64,000 nucleotides of DNA from contig CM024181.1 of the NCBI GenBank assembly GCA_013433145.1, positions 5,394,001 to 5,458,000 on the forward strand, given 5' to 3'. The DNA is from Ascaris suum. Its lineage: Eukaryota > Nematoda > Chromadorea > Rhabditida > Ascarididae. The stretch's first letter is position 1; every line of letters starts with the position of its first letter. Below the pieces are notes generated by a model. The model was not told the origin of the DNA, did not search any database, and saw only the letters and a list, made by a program, of their open reading frames with translations. This document shows positions 11,301 to 27,856 of the stretch, piece by piece. The position numbers and the translations under genes were made by a program.

Positions 11301-13646
11301 ATAGTATCACCATGTGAGTGAATTTCGTAGACTTTGCCTAGAAACAATTCTAGCGATTTTTAGCGATTTCGATGTTAAAAATACAGTTTTTTTTTGAATG
11401 AAATTTTTTTTAGTTTATGGCTAGATGCATTGAGAATAAGTTGTTGGAATCAAAAAATAAATCCATTGTTGGAAGTATTTTCAACTTCAAATTGGCCTCA
11501 ATGACGAGAAAAAATAATTATTTTCGAAAAGATGCAGCACAAAAACTGGGAAACAAACGTTTTCCAATTTTTCTTTGATTACATTTGAAGTTTGCCTCTA
11601 AGATTCTTTTAAATTTTAGTTTTATTTAAGAGCACTTCATTAACTTGGTTACATGTCTGCCGGCCAAATATGATGCTCTATGAGATTGCTTGAATCTCAA
11701 ACAGAACTGCTGTGAAAATATGCGCATATGTTGAAAAAAACGAAAAAAAATTCACTTCGAAAAGAAATACGTAGTGAATTTTCAAACATTGCCTATATAA
11801 TCCCAAGTGGCGCATAGGCTTCCATTAATAAAAAAAATGATGCTTAATATACCTATATTTTACAGATGTTTGGATTGTCTTACTATTGATACTTGGATTA
11901 TGGTCGATCATACTAATACTTGTTGGTAAGCGGGCCGATGAACTTGTTGAAATTTTTTATTAAAAGTTTCATAGTTTGATGGAATGATGCTATAAGGGAA
12001 TTTCTTCTCTCAAAAAATCCTTGCCGTCCTGTTAGGCTGATTTTTCCTTGATTCAGGGATTCAGGATTTTCTTTGTTTTGTCAGCTTGATTGTTTTTCGT
12101 CATTCATTATTTCTAGGTGCAATATTTATTTGCAGCTTGCGACTAAATCGATACACAACTCATCGCACTAAAGGACTAAAAAATAGCATCATTAGCTCGT
12201 ACAGCCAACGCTAGTTGACATTTTAAGAAAGAAAAAAAAATGAGTTGCGCAAGTAGTTTTTCAAAAATATTTCAATGGTATTAGATAATGGAGTAAGCAG
12301 AATTTACTAAAATAGCGTTTTTTAAGGCTCATTTAATCTTCCGTTCTGTCCATTGCAACCGATGATACCGATCTATCTTATAGTCGCTGGCAGTTTATTT
12401 ATACTTTTTGCTGCTATACGCATCTATAATTTATGGCCATTGCCTGATGGTGCTCGCAGAAGCCCATTGACAGCGAGTCTCGCATGTCGTGGCATCGAAG
12501 GACTATTGTGTCTGGCCATAACTGTTTGGCTTATTTTGGGTAAGTTTCATAGCCAATAGTAATTTTTCGATTTTCATCAGCAAGTGTTTTGTAAGTGACA
12601 TAAATATCACAACCAGTATTATATACACAGTATTGTCGCAGTTGGCAAAGACATCATGTAAGCTGCAATACAATTACTTAAATACTAGAGTTACTAGTTA
12701 AGTCAAGTTAGTACTGAATATCATTGAAAAAAACAATAAATAAATAAATGTCGACGATTGGTACCTAGGATGTCAAGTTGATTGAAGTGTATGTGGACGA
12801 CGCTTTTACTTTTGAATGGCTTCAATTTACGAACTTCAGTCATTATCAAATCGTTTTTCATGATATTCACAGAAGGCTAACATGTCTGTTTACTCTTTCA
12901 TAATGTTGTTAGATAAAACTGTTTAAACATATCGTTACATGAAGTAACAACGCTGAGGGTGAAATGATTTACGCCTTAATGATACCCAATAAAATCAGCT
13001 TGCAGCTATCCAAAACGCAGTGAAATAATATTTCTGGCTCTTTTTTCCTATAAGACTGAATGATTTTACAAATGTGTAATTAAAAATTCAATTTTGGTTT
13101 TATGAGCTTGTGCGATTGCAGAAAAACTCCACTCGTAATTTCTATAATTTCTTTAAGCGTCGATCTGAAGACGATCAGTCGCAGATAAACTGTAGGAAGA
13201 CAGGGGTCATCCTACAGCCATAACGGCTCCTGAATTGAATTTATGGAGCAAATCATAAAGAATACGCAAACGTATATACACTCAAACATGATGCCGCCGT
13301 AATGCATCAAGATTACAAATTTGTAGAGCGTTGCCCGCTTTGTCGCGCGAAACGAACATGATCAGTCGCTGCTTTTCGCGTCTCTCTGGCACACGATTTA
13401 TTGAAGTCTCGTCTAATACGCACCTCGCAATTTTCAGGCTGCATTTGGACGTATGGTGCACGAAAATATGTACATTTCGAAGATGCAATGTTTGAGCGAC
13501 ATTTTTGCGATGTGGCCACTTATTGGATAGCATTCGCTAATGCCACATTGCACTTGGCCATTATTGCATTAGCCATACTCGGAATGGCCATAATTCTAGC
13601 ACTTGGCATTTGGAAAGAAACCGATGAAACTAACAGTGCATTATGA
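8360..13646 (+). CDS. TMEM272-like four-pass membrane protein
   Basis: Exons, all phase-compatible: 8360-8426, 11194-11313, 11866-11925, 12327-12539, 13438-13646 (stop TGA), giving 222 residues. Exon 3 is transmembrane segment 1 (VWIVLLLILGLWSIILILVG). Exon 4 has the family's C-P-x-x-P-x-IPIYLIV signature leading into segment 2, and then segment 3 (CLAITVWLILG). Exon 5 has a short C-containing loop (FERHFCDVATYWIAFANA) and segment 4, ending in an acidic tail (KETDETNSAL). Nematodes carry many such small tetraspan proteins of unknown function at cell membranes. The 5' end is the uncertain part: the 8360 exon codes a signal-peptide-like start and joins in phase through a perfect GCTGTTACAG acceptor, but family members usually begin with a cytosolic N terminus, which the exon at 10005-10149 would supply instead. 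Intron 1 is about 2.8 kb. Confidence 0.72.
10005..10149 (+). CDS. candidate alternative 5' exon (hydrophilic N terminus)
   Basis: After a T-rich GTTTGCAG acceptor a frame of 48 codons runs to GG/GTATGA. It is polar, rich in S, T, N and Y, with an internal Met (GEMELARNDASKQLP). It lies inside intron 1 of the TMEM272-like gene. It ends in phase 2 and would enter the 11194 exon only through a weaker acceptor four bases downstream (CGAG before 11198), which restores the right frame. It fits the cytosolic N terminus expected for TMEM272-like proteins, so the gene may have two 5' ends. No upstream partner exon was found. Confidence 0.42.
12117..12214 (+). CDS. possible alternative last exon of the TMEM272-like gene
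   Basis: A TTTCTAG acceptor is followed by an open piece in the same phase (1) that exon 3 donates. It codes a continuation of the hydrophobic run (GAIFICSLRL) and then a basic tail (NRYTTHRTKGLKNSIISSYS) ending in TAG. Used in place of 12327-12539 and 13438-13646 it would give a single-pass protein of about 113 residues. A 32-codon open frame at a correct phase can occur by chance, and an internal TTTGCAG acceptor overlaps it, so this is a hypothesis. Confidence 0.35.
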
Positions 13647-13876
13647 TCGTGAAAATGACTGTTGTATCGTTATCTTGAAGAACTAAGACGCATCAACTGA
13701 TAGCTTTTGAAATCGTCAAATAATTTAATTTCAAGCACTTGCTATTTCTGAAAACTCCTCAAGGGGTATGCTAGTAACCCATTCAATGGGCAGGGTTGAT
13801 TGTCTAATAACCCATTCAAACTTAAAAACCGCAGAGAGGGGGATGACGAGGAAAATATAAATAAGAAGAGCAATTG
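13647..13876. other. 3' flank of the TMEM272-like gene
   Basis: Non-coding. Contains two copies of TAACCCATTCAA about 30 bases apart (near 13776 and 13808) just before the degenerate tandem repeat. Confidence 0.4.
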
Positions 13877-14078
13877 GAGTGACAAAATTCATGCTCTAAA
13901 AGTGGCGGGATCTCGCCTCTTAAAATGACAAAATTTGTCCTCTTGAACTGACAATTTTCTCTTCAAACTGACGAATTCTCTCCAGCAGACAAAATTCGCT
14001 TCTTTCAAACCAGCAAAATTGCTTCGCCCAAAGTGGCGAAATTGCTTTTCTCAAGTTTACCGAATCTCTTCTTTCCTT
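13877..14078. repeat. degenerate tandem repeat, period about 22 bases, about nine units
   Basis: Successive units resemble AACTGACAAAATTNNCTTCTTC. Recognisable starts are GTGACAAAATTC, GTGGCGGGATCT, ATGACAAAATTTG, CTGACAATTTTC, CTGACGAATTCT, CAGACAAAATTCG, CCAGCAAAATTGC, GTGGCGAAATTGC and TTTACCGAATCTC. Unit length drifts between 20 and 24, so it is an old minisatellite rather than a fresh one. No ORF explains it. Confidence 0.6.
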
Positions 14079-14468
14079 CGACTGATGGCATCAGTTCTCA
14101 GCTGCTGGTCGTGATGCATTCGTCCACCAGTGATATCCCCCTTGCTGCACTGTGCAGACTGTTTCTGATTTCCTGATTGTTAGGAAAATGAGGTGATCGA
14201 TTTTCAGGCCTCAGTCGACTATTTCTGGCATATCTTAGCAGTTATATTAGGTGATAAGGACGAGAAGTTTATTTCACGTAGACTAGAACGTTTTCTTGTT
14301 CTGTTTCTCTTCCACATCAATCCTTTCCCCTCCGCCCTCGACCAAAAACAGTATTGGTTGTACTTGGGGAACAGTTAGAAGAACTCGCCATATGTGTGAA
14401 GGAGCACCTGCGTTATTTGTGAAGTTTGTACACCGTAAAATGTGTCTTGGAAAGCGTTCTTTATCACC

Positions 14469-14547
14469 TGCCACGGGACCCAGCGATTAAAAATTCCTCG
14501 CCATTTTCACAGTGCAGGGGACTTTTTAATCGCTGTGTCCCGTGGCA
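14469..14547. repeat. 25-base inverted repeat around a 29-base spacer
   Basis: TGCCACGGGACCCAGCGATT... (14469-14493) and its reverse complement at 14523-14547 match at 24 of 25 positions. The arms are GC-rich against an AT-rich background. The unit is 79 bases long and could fold into a stable stem-loop. It may be a small foldback/MITE-like element, a structured RNA, or the edge of the LINE fragment that begins about 400 bases downstream. Confidence 0.7.
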
Positions 14548-14924
14548 AGTATCAATCATAAAAGGCCCAGCAGACTACGTTCCGCCAACTGTGTGACAGC
14601 TAACAACCACCCATAGCACGCACCCGTGCTGTGGCATCCGCATTTTGGGAATGCTGGTGAAGTTCAAAAACGAACGAGAACTGCTTTTTCATATCTTCAG
14701 TAACATATTATTGAAGTTTAAATTGATTCTGCTTAGAGTTGGATCTCTATATGTTATAATGCTTTGCTTGTATGTACAAGTAAACACCTGTTTTGCTATG
14801 AAATAGCCCCATAACAGTCTCTTTCCTTAAGCCCCTCAAATACTTTGAAAGGCCCTTGTCTGTATATTAGTGAGAGAGTGGGATTTTCCATAAACGAAAA
14901 AAAAAATCTATGAAATTAGCTATC
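14548..14924. other. no supported gene
   Basis: Non-coding flank between the inverted repeat and the LINE fossil; nothing recognised. Confidence 0.4.
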
Positions 14925-15990
14925 TAAGAAACGATGACACCAGTAACCTACAACATATCTCCAATGAGGACATGTGATTCTTTTTGGCGTGAAGGACATT
15001 TTTGAAATGGTGCAAACCCTTTGCAGAGTATGGAAGTCATAGGCAGGATCATGCAATGGACGATACATATTGACATCGTCAGCAGAGAATTTTATCGGAA
15101 ACAGCGTTGATATATATGAGGAACAAAACAGGACCCGGGACATTTCCTTGTGGCACATCACTAGGAATTGGGTGCAGAGCGGAATAGCTGTCTCTAACGC
15201 CCACTCGAAAACTTTACCGAGGTGGAATAAATGCTCTGACCCATTTTAGAAAGGAGCCGGCGACAACATATTTTTGCAGCTTTACGAGCAATTTCTCATG
15301 GCAGGCCACATCAGATGCTTTATGATAATCGATGTAACTCTTATATTGAATGAGAACAACCAGCCCCTCAAGCATGAAATGAGTCGAAACATCGTGGATC
15401 GGTCAGGGACAAAGCTTAAGTGGTCAGAGTTTAAAAGACTATTTCAAGTTAGGTGATTCATTAATGCATCTTTTTTTAAAGAAAATCTCACAAATAGAGG
15501 AAGTCAGATTGATCGGGCGATAGCTTTCTACTAAGGTCGCAGGTAGTTTCTTCAGCAAAGGTGAAACGATAGCGTACTTCCAAGCGTGGAAAAGATGTGA
15601 AGAAGACAGTGAACGTAGAAAAATCATACTAATCGGTCACGAGACTGCTTTTGCGTTGCGTTTCAGAAACAGACGGAATACTGTCTGGTGTGAATGAAAC
15701 TTTGCTACTGACTTTATGAATAGCCATCAAAACTGAACCAGCGATTACATCCACAAAATTCAGACGCATATTTGCATTGCACAAGAAAACAACGGCGACG
15801 CGCCGTTATCTTCAATAAAAACACTCGACAAATAATCTGCAAGCATGCTCCTTTGCAACTAGTATAGAACCGTCAAGACTATTGTCCAACGCAGTACCGT
15901 ATGGCGGTTTGTCATGACTGCTAGCAAGTTTCACGCACTGGGCTCCATAGTACTGTGAACATTGATGAAAAGCACCTAAACGTCTCGGTT
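14925..15990 (-). mobile_element. decayed CR1/Jockey-like non-LTR retrotransposon (reverse transcriptase)
   Basis: Minus-strand pieces fall in the order of a LINE reverse transcriptase. At about 15830-15990 an upstream piece resembles the segment before the RT (DGSILVAKEHACRLFVECF). At 15439-15700 come HAWKYAIVSPLLKK and then ESYRPINLTSSICE, the hallmark WK.A.V.PL.KK and YRPI.LTS blocks. At about 15150-15060 there is a SDVPQGNVPGPVLFLIYIN-like stretch, and then ADDVNMYRPLHD, the catalytic (F/Y)xDD region with the first residue lost by a frameshift, followed by TLQR. Stops and frameshifts between blocks show it is dead. Endonuclease and 3' tail were not found. Confidence 0.8.
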
Positions 15991-18900
15991 TATGCACTCA
16001 GCTGAATTGAGGAGAGAACGTCCTCCTGAAGTGTGGATTGCGCTAAGCAAATTTTGTTGCAATAGTTTTTTTTAATGTGCAATTTGAAAATACTGAATTC
16101 TTAATAAGCTGACTACATACCTCTACAGGTGTGCCGTTACCATTATTTGAATATAATAAAGTATCGATATAGGTGCGCACACTATTCAAATTTACAAAAG
16201 AAGGATGTAATTCTTGTCTTCTTGGGGTCATTGCGTCAACGCTTTCAATGAAAAGCTAAGGACTGAACTTTTAAAATGCTCACAAATAATTACAAGCATT
16301 CAAGAGTATCTAAAGCAACTATTCGAATGATATAGTGGCAATAATGCTCTGGAGTAGAAAGAGCTGTTTTATTAGATAATAAGTATTTGTTATATTGAGC
16401 TAATTCATTCGCGAAATTGTTGAGTAATTCAAAGTAATCGCTGAGTTATACAATTATAAAGTAATGCTTATGTCATATGAATAAATTATATATATGTATT
16501 AAGCCTATCGTCATGAGCGTAATGAAAAATTCTCAAAGAACAACATGACGAATGGAACCGTTGGAAGATAAGGTCTAAAAAAATCAACAGAAGCATTGAG
16601 AGAAACTGTTTATCGAGGTTAGTGAAGAAAAAATGCTGAAAACAATTTTTCCGTAACGTAATGAATAGAGGAAAATATAAGAGCAAAAATTTATATAGTT
16701 GAAATAAAACGCTTTTCTTTTTCGATTGACAAATTATCACATTCAAACATATTCTACGATATTTATGAATAGGTCAAATTAAAAGAAATGCTAGTATTTC
16801 GTACAAATTGACTCATTCGTGCATTACTTACATATTACTTATAAAGTTACTTAAATCTTATGCATGAACGTTTAAACTCTTTTAAATGAAAACTTTGCAT
16901 TCTTATGTTGAACCGCATATCTTATAAGAACAACCTACAAATTAATGGTTGAGAATTTATGAAAAAAGAATGCAAGATTTTAAAAATTTTAAACTAAACG
17001 GATATTAATCATCACAAGATATCAATAAGGAAGAAAATACTCTTTTATGAAGATAATACCGTTTTGTGGAAATTTCCTATAAGGTATATTACATTTAAAT
17101 TAATAGAACAATTCATACATATTTCAAAAAAAAAAAAAAAAATCACCCTATTTTCAATGCAGACACAAGCAAGGTCACTGCAATATGACTATCGTATATC
17201 AATAAAAAAAATTCAAGGGAACCTTTGTTAAACAAAGACGACGCAAAAATCGGCATCTAGAAACGATGCGGCAAACGGGTCATAGCGGTTGGCACAATCA
17301 GTGATTTATTTTTTTTGTCAATGGAATAACGTAAACTCAATCAACGACGTTATCGTACCAGAATTTTTGGCATATTTCTCTACTGTACTTCTCATCTAAA
17401 CACTGTACACCTAGAGACTGTGTTATTTTAGTAACTCAGCGTCCATTTTTGCGTTACTCTTGGCTCGGCTTACTCCATTTTCCCAACGAGCTGATTGCAT
17501 TTGCCAACTCTGCTTATTCAAGCTCATCGCGAACTTTCAGACATTTCTTAGCATTTGCCATGTTCACGTATACCAGTTCATGCCAGTCACATCTCGGATG
17601 TTCATGGCCTTCCTCAATTACCCCATGAAATTGGTTTACCGGATAAGATAAGATTCGATTTCTTTGTGGCTGCTGCGTAGCACGATCTCCACTCATACAG
17701 ATCAGATGATTGCGGCTCTCCTATGTTGGAAACAGAAAAATACCGCCGGAAGTTGAGGTTTAGACCTGAATGCCATCTACCTTACTTCGTCAAATGCAGT
17801 TACTTCCGCATGTTTTTCGGACGTCTACAATTTCGAAAAGTCAAATATTTTAAAATTCTTAATCAAAAATCCGCCCGTCCAATGCAGAATATGCATGAAC
17901 CACAAAATGTAACCATCGGATAAGTACAATTCCTCTACAACTAACGCTGCGCATTACTGCGAAATACAGGGAATGTGTGAAATCACCTTCTCGTGACGTT
18001 ATACCTAACGACGTGAACCGGAAAGACTACAAGCAATTCAGAAGTTGCACAATTTTTGCTTATTGAAATTTTTCCTTCGTAAACGGGAGATCCGCTATAC
18101 CTGTATGGAAGATCTAGAACACGAGATTCAGCACTAAATTTTCAAACAAATACCTCATCGGTTGCAAAAGCCGGTGGATAAAATGGTTTGAAACCGGAGA
18201 GACGTTACAACGTTACTGTTGTTGAATTATGCTGAGTTTTGAAACCAGTTTGAGTTTTGATACGATTAACTTGAAAATTTATAAAATATACTTGTAATTT
18301 TCCCCAAGAAGATAATTAAGAATGGTGCTTGCACCAACCTCCAATAATCAGACTGTACTGTGCTCATGCTGTATTGGCGGTTTCAGCTAGTACAGTAATG
18401 CACGTATTCGTTATAAGTAGAGGTGCAATGCAGTCTTGATACAATGAGATCACCAGAGCCAGTCAGCCATCTACGCTTATTTTCAAGTTAGTGAGGAGAT
18501 GTGCCCATATGACGGCATGAATTGCATTTCTACCTTCCAGTCCATCAATCCTAACTGCCTGTATGCCAAAAAATGGTGACAGCTGCATTGAAAAAAAAAC
18601 TGGATCAGAATCAAAAAATATTATCTTTCTTGTCAGGACTTAGCATTTCATCAATACGAAGAGACGAAGAAGGAAACGGATGTTGCTCTCGTGCAAGGAA
18701 GGAAAACGATTTATAAATCGAAAAAAATTAAATTTTGGAATACGGCCAATTGAGGCTTTCCGCTAGCAAGATGTACAGTGTTGTCCATTGATGGATGTCA
18801 GTCCCAGACAAGATATAGCTCCATACGATGCTGTTCTGAAAGGGAATTTCATCTGTTTGATTATTTATGCAAAAGTCCATCGATTTGCTTAAGACCCTTA

Positions 18901-20829
18901 ATTTATCAACATACTTTAGCAATTTTTTTGCACTGTTCGTATGATAATCTTTTTATGTATACAATTCGCTATTTCAGTAAGTGGCAACTAACTTATCAAC
19001 GTCGTTATTCACTAAAAGTGATGGTCGATAAACTTCCCATTATATTGAGGCAAATTTCTTACTGACAGTTATTTTTTGCTCTGTAAAACTCTTCGAAGTC
19101 GGTGTTGAATATCTCGTTGAATGCGCTGTACGAGGTTCAACAAGGTATGCAAGGTGAGATGGAAGCATATAAGAAGAGAGGAATAATGAAGAAAATATTC
19201 TTGTCAACTAATCTTGGGCTTGAGGTTTGTCTCATTTCACCTTAAGAAAATGCTTATCAGTATTTCAATTATTCGAAACATGTGGGTAATTCCAACTAGA
19301 GGTTCACCGAAAGCGATTGGTTTTTGCACTCAAAATTTCAATGTAATCGCTTCATGGGTTAACATTTCACGGTTGTTGGGAATGCTCGAATTCTTAAGTG
19401 ACGTTTGTTCCTTAAATAATGTCAACACGGAATCTTAACTATCTGTTTCTTTACTAAACTTCAACGTAGACGAAATCTTATCTAAATTATTTTTGAATTT
19501 TTTAAATAGTATGGTGTAATATATTCTGTGGTTGTAAACATTACGAGTAGATGCAGACGGCGATTGATACATCATTTATGCAGAATCAACTATAACACAG
19601 TAATAAAATGGCCTATATATTAGTTTAGAATGAAAAGAATGTTACAGAATATTCTTTATATGCATCTTTGATTGAGTTAAATAAGCGCAAAAAGCCGAAA
19701 ATTCCAAAGGTGAATTTTAGGTTCGTTGAAATCTACGCATAAGCTGGTAACATTTCACTTGTTGTTCGCCGCTCGTAGCCTTTCGCAGTTCCGAAATTCA
19801 CGCTGTAATTGCGCTCTTTCTAACGATACGCTACATGATAAAAATATGAGCAATACTTCAAGTTTCTCGAAAAATTTGTAGAAAAATTTGCAATAAATAG
19901 GATATCTCTTGCACACTATCATTACAACTACATTTAATGTTACATTATAACAACAACAAAAAAACAGTGAACAATACCAGCGAAAATATTATTGATCAGT
20001 TGAAAGAGGAATCGAACGTTCAACGAAACATTTTTCTGTTATATTTAAAGATATCCCTTCATAAAGAAATGTACTATATACATTATCAGTGAAAGAGAAA
20101 TGCACAAAATAAATACACAATTGAATTTCTTTTTTGTATATTTTGAAATATTTTAGTATTTTTTCCTAAGTGCTGCCACTTTAATTACAGCTTTTTTTTG
20201 AAGCGGCGAGCAACACTCTAATTTATATAAAAGCAGAACAGAGTCGGCTTTATATTTTGCTTCATCTTCATCGATAATCGAATAACATCTCATATTTTGA
20301 TTATCATTACATAATTCCTATTATTGGTATTGCCTTCTATCTCAATAATAAGGCCACTCACATAAAGTCTACTCATTTAGGGTACCTACTAGCAAACATC
20401 TTGTATTTCGTAGCGCTCATACATATAAACGATAAGTGAGGTGGAAGTTTATAGAAAGATTGGATTTTAAAGTAGCAAAAATATGCAAGGAAATTTTAAC
20501 TCAACGTGTTGAAAACTTACAATTCCTCTAGAACATTCATGTCTTGATCAAAGTTCATTTTTTTGAAGAAAAATTTCCATTAGATTTTTTTTTTCTAGAA
20601 CACATAGGAATATTTCATAGGCGAACAGCAGTGACACAGATCATGAGAACGTTATTTTATGGGAAACATTCAGATATTACCGCTCTTCATAAATTATTCA
20701 GAATTCACCGTAGACGAAAGAAAACGTTTCGAAAAACAATTATTTACCTAGTTAATTAATCATAATTTCAAGTGGTAAATTGATAGGATGTTGGATGCGA
20801 TTGTCTCGAGGAGTGATTTCGATTTCTCA
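15991..20829. other. long stretch without a supported gene
   Basis: AT-rich. ORFs at 17460-17696 (both strands), 17723-17923 and 18778-19065 have somewhat protein-like composition (the minus frame at 17514-17696 is polar and has a HEHPRCDWHELVYVN stretch), but no family, start or splice context supports them. They could be remnants of a mobile element. A 17-base A run lies near 17127-17142. Confidence 0.4.
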
Positions 20830-25148
<4,319 letters not shown>

Positions 25149-26256
25149 CTTTGCATCCATGCGATTTTCTCCATTATGGTTCGTAGATGGGATTTTCAAA
25201 ATATAAAAAAAGATTGCACGAAAAATTCGTTTTTCAACTCCAGTGGATGAGCATCTTCTTTGTGTTGCATTTATACCTTCTCCAACAAGAAATCAGCTAT
25301 TGTGCTGAGTGAAAATAATACCGGAAGATTTCATGTTTTCGCTGCACTTTCTCTAACCGCCCATCACACTGGTACTCCATGGGATACTGGAATTGTTACT
25401 TCGTATGCGCCTTCCAAACCCCTAATTTATCCTCTGAATAGAATGCACCCTCACAAAATTGAGGGATACCTTCGAATGTTTTTTGAAGAAAAATCCACAT
25501 TACCTAGAAATAATTCAAGCGCGGTGTACACACTTAGATTCCTTAACGTGGAGGGCAAATTTGCTCTCGGAATGAAAAAAGATGATGAGATGCAAGGGAT
25601 ATTTAAGAGCATTTCCAGCATAAGTGTTGCAAGAGGTTCGTACAATTAGCTGGAAGATAAAATATGAATGTATTATTGCCCCCTTTCCTCCCTAACCTCC
25701 TCTCTCATTCGATTTTCACCTTCAGTTTCCCTTATTGCTATGAGTCTCCATTGCAAGAAGCTTATTAAAATCATTGAACAGTCATGTAATCCTGACATGT
25801 TGATAACTTATAACAAGAATAAATGGAAAAAGCCAAAAAAAATTTTTTTTACCTGGTGCAGGAGGTGTTGGTGAACAAGCGAAAATGGAACTCAGGAATA
25901 CAGCTGATAGGAGAAAAACAATTTGTAGGAATCGTTCATGAATCATACCTGAGTATTATAGAGCGCTTAAATTGCAAAATCGGTGAAGTTTTTTGCGAAT
26001 ATCATAACATTCGTATCAGACGAAATCAAATTGGGCGCACATATTTATAAAAATGTTTCAATTTTTCTCGTATAGAAAGTTGAGAATTTATCAAACAAAT
26101 AAAACAAATAATGATTGTTAACTGAAAGTTGAGACTATAATCCGAACGCATTTCATTGCTGCCAACTGATGAATGAATGGGGAAACATTTCGAATCAGCT
26201 GTCGCGGATATGTTAATCTTCATTCCCTCCAGCTTATCAACAAATTTCGCAAATTA
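25149..26256. other. flank with an unresolved 129-codon ORF
   Basis: A plus-strand ORF at 25260-25649 (129 codons, moderate composition, no recognised motif, no signal peptide) sits just upstream of the cysteine-rich exons on the opposite strand. Two shorter ORFs follow at 25668-26050. None has splice or family support; I leave them uncalled. Confidence 0.3.
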
Positions 26257-26394
26257 CTAGCAAATAATAGGTGCGTGAAATATGGCATTTATGTGTTTTA
26301 ATTGAACAAATGCCTCGCGGAAATTCTCGATTAAAGAGTTGCTTCTTTCCTGTAACTCCGTCGGTTTGAAGTGTAAAACGCATGGTAAGCGAAA
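26257..26394 (-). CDS. candidate terminal exon, unknown protein
   Basis: After a TATACCAG acceptor the minus strand is open for 45 codons to TAG: it begins FRLPCVLHFKPTELQ and continues with a helical stretch (SLIENFREAFVQLKH). It is in a different frame from the longer minus ORF at 26237-26542, which looks less protein-like. No upstream exon found. On the plus strand a competing short piece (SPDEFLNRWRDARKKMR, stop at 26678) is also coding-like, so only one of the two is likely real. Confidence 0.33.
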   Translation of the reverse strand, partial: FRLPCVLHFKPTELQERSNSLIENFREAFVQLKHINAIFHAPIIC

Positions 26395-27856
26395 CTGGTA
26401 TAGCCGGTAATTTAGTTATGCGCATTAAATCGATTAAATTTCGTAATTCTAGCTTCAATGGTTCTGTAGTCAAAACCAGACAGATACAGACAGACAGGTA
26501 TAGACACATATACATGTATACGCACATATATGACGTTACCATGGTGCAGAGCTTACAGGCCTTCCTCCCTTATACTTCAACTTTTGCTCTTGTAATGTGT
26601 ATGTTTAACCAGCCGAAACTGATATCCCCAGATGAATTTTTGAATCGATGGAGGGATGCAAGGAAGAAGATGAGATAAGTGAAGCATAACATTCCACATA
26701 TATTGGTCCTAGAACATTATGTAGGGAAGATGATACGGAAATCATTCAACAGTCGGATTCCTTTGCAAACCAATCGCAACATCCGGAAATTGGAAGACGG
26801 CTGCTTCTAAAATCGCTATGAATCTAATGATGATTGGAAAGAAAATAAGACGCACCTAAAATAAGCGATCACAAAGGTCCGCAATATGGAAAACTCCTCT
26901 CTAGAGAGCGTCATGACCTAATTCACGCAAAAAAAAAGACTTCTATGCAGGTCATCGTCGGTGTTATTCATTCAAAAAACGGATACATTTGAAACAATAG
27001 CAATTGAGAAAGCGTATTTGCACGGTAAATGAAGGGCAACTATCGCTTTGATACATTTCATCAATCCATACAGGTGGCATCGTAACCTGCATGGAATTCA
27101 CTCTACGATCATTTATTTGTTATGCGTTTCATGGATAATATCGCACTATTAGAACTTTTCAGGATGCAAAATTATTCGGGAAAAAAATTTGATATTCAAT
27201 TGCATTTACTTTTTAATTTACATAAAGAATAAGATACAATCTTAGAAACTTCTAGGTGATCACATTTTATATGGAAAATTACTGAAAAGTTTTTCAATTA
27301 AGACAGACCTAAAAGTAAATACTAAAGAGCACAATTACTCGAGCTATCAAGTCTAGTTAATTAAAACATTAGCAAAGAAATATATAAATAAGATTTGTCA
27401 GTCTTTCGCCCATCTCTAGCATAAAGTGAATAGATGCTAATGCTTCAATTACTAATAAACTCGCCGCTCAATATCTCTGAAAAAGGCTAGCAATTATTGC
27501 AATTCAAAATTTTCTACTTAAATTTTTTTACAGCCTCACCTTCCCGATGAAATTCTTATCGACTCAGTTGAGTCTAATCGGACGAAGTTTATTAGTAATT
27601 AATTCAGCAAGAAGCATTTCAACTATGTTTTCTTTCATAAGTAAACCTTATTTTTGAAACAAATGAAGAGATTTTTCAACTTTTAACAAAGCTTTTTGGC
27701 GCATATTGCTAATATGGAAAGTTTTACGACTATGCTAGTTTATTTTCTGAGCACATTAATACTACCGAATCTATTTTACACTAAAACATACGAATGGTGA
27801 CTGAAGTGAATTTTTGCCAACGTAGACTCAATCCTTACTCACCCTCGCTTATTGTT

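Noticed and set aside
13282..13533. Minus-strand ORFs
   Set aside because: Shadows of exon 5 of the TMEM272-like gene on the plus strand.
25260..25649. 129-codon plus ORF
   Set aside because: No motif, signal peptide or splice partner; composition is ambiguous and it may be chance.
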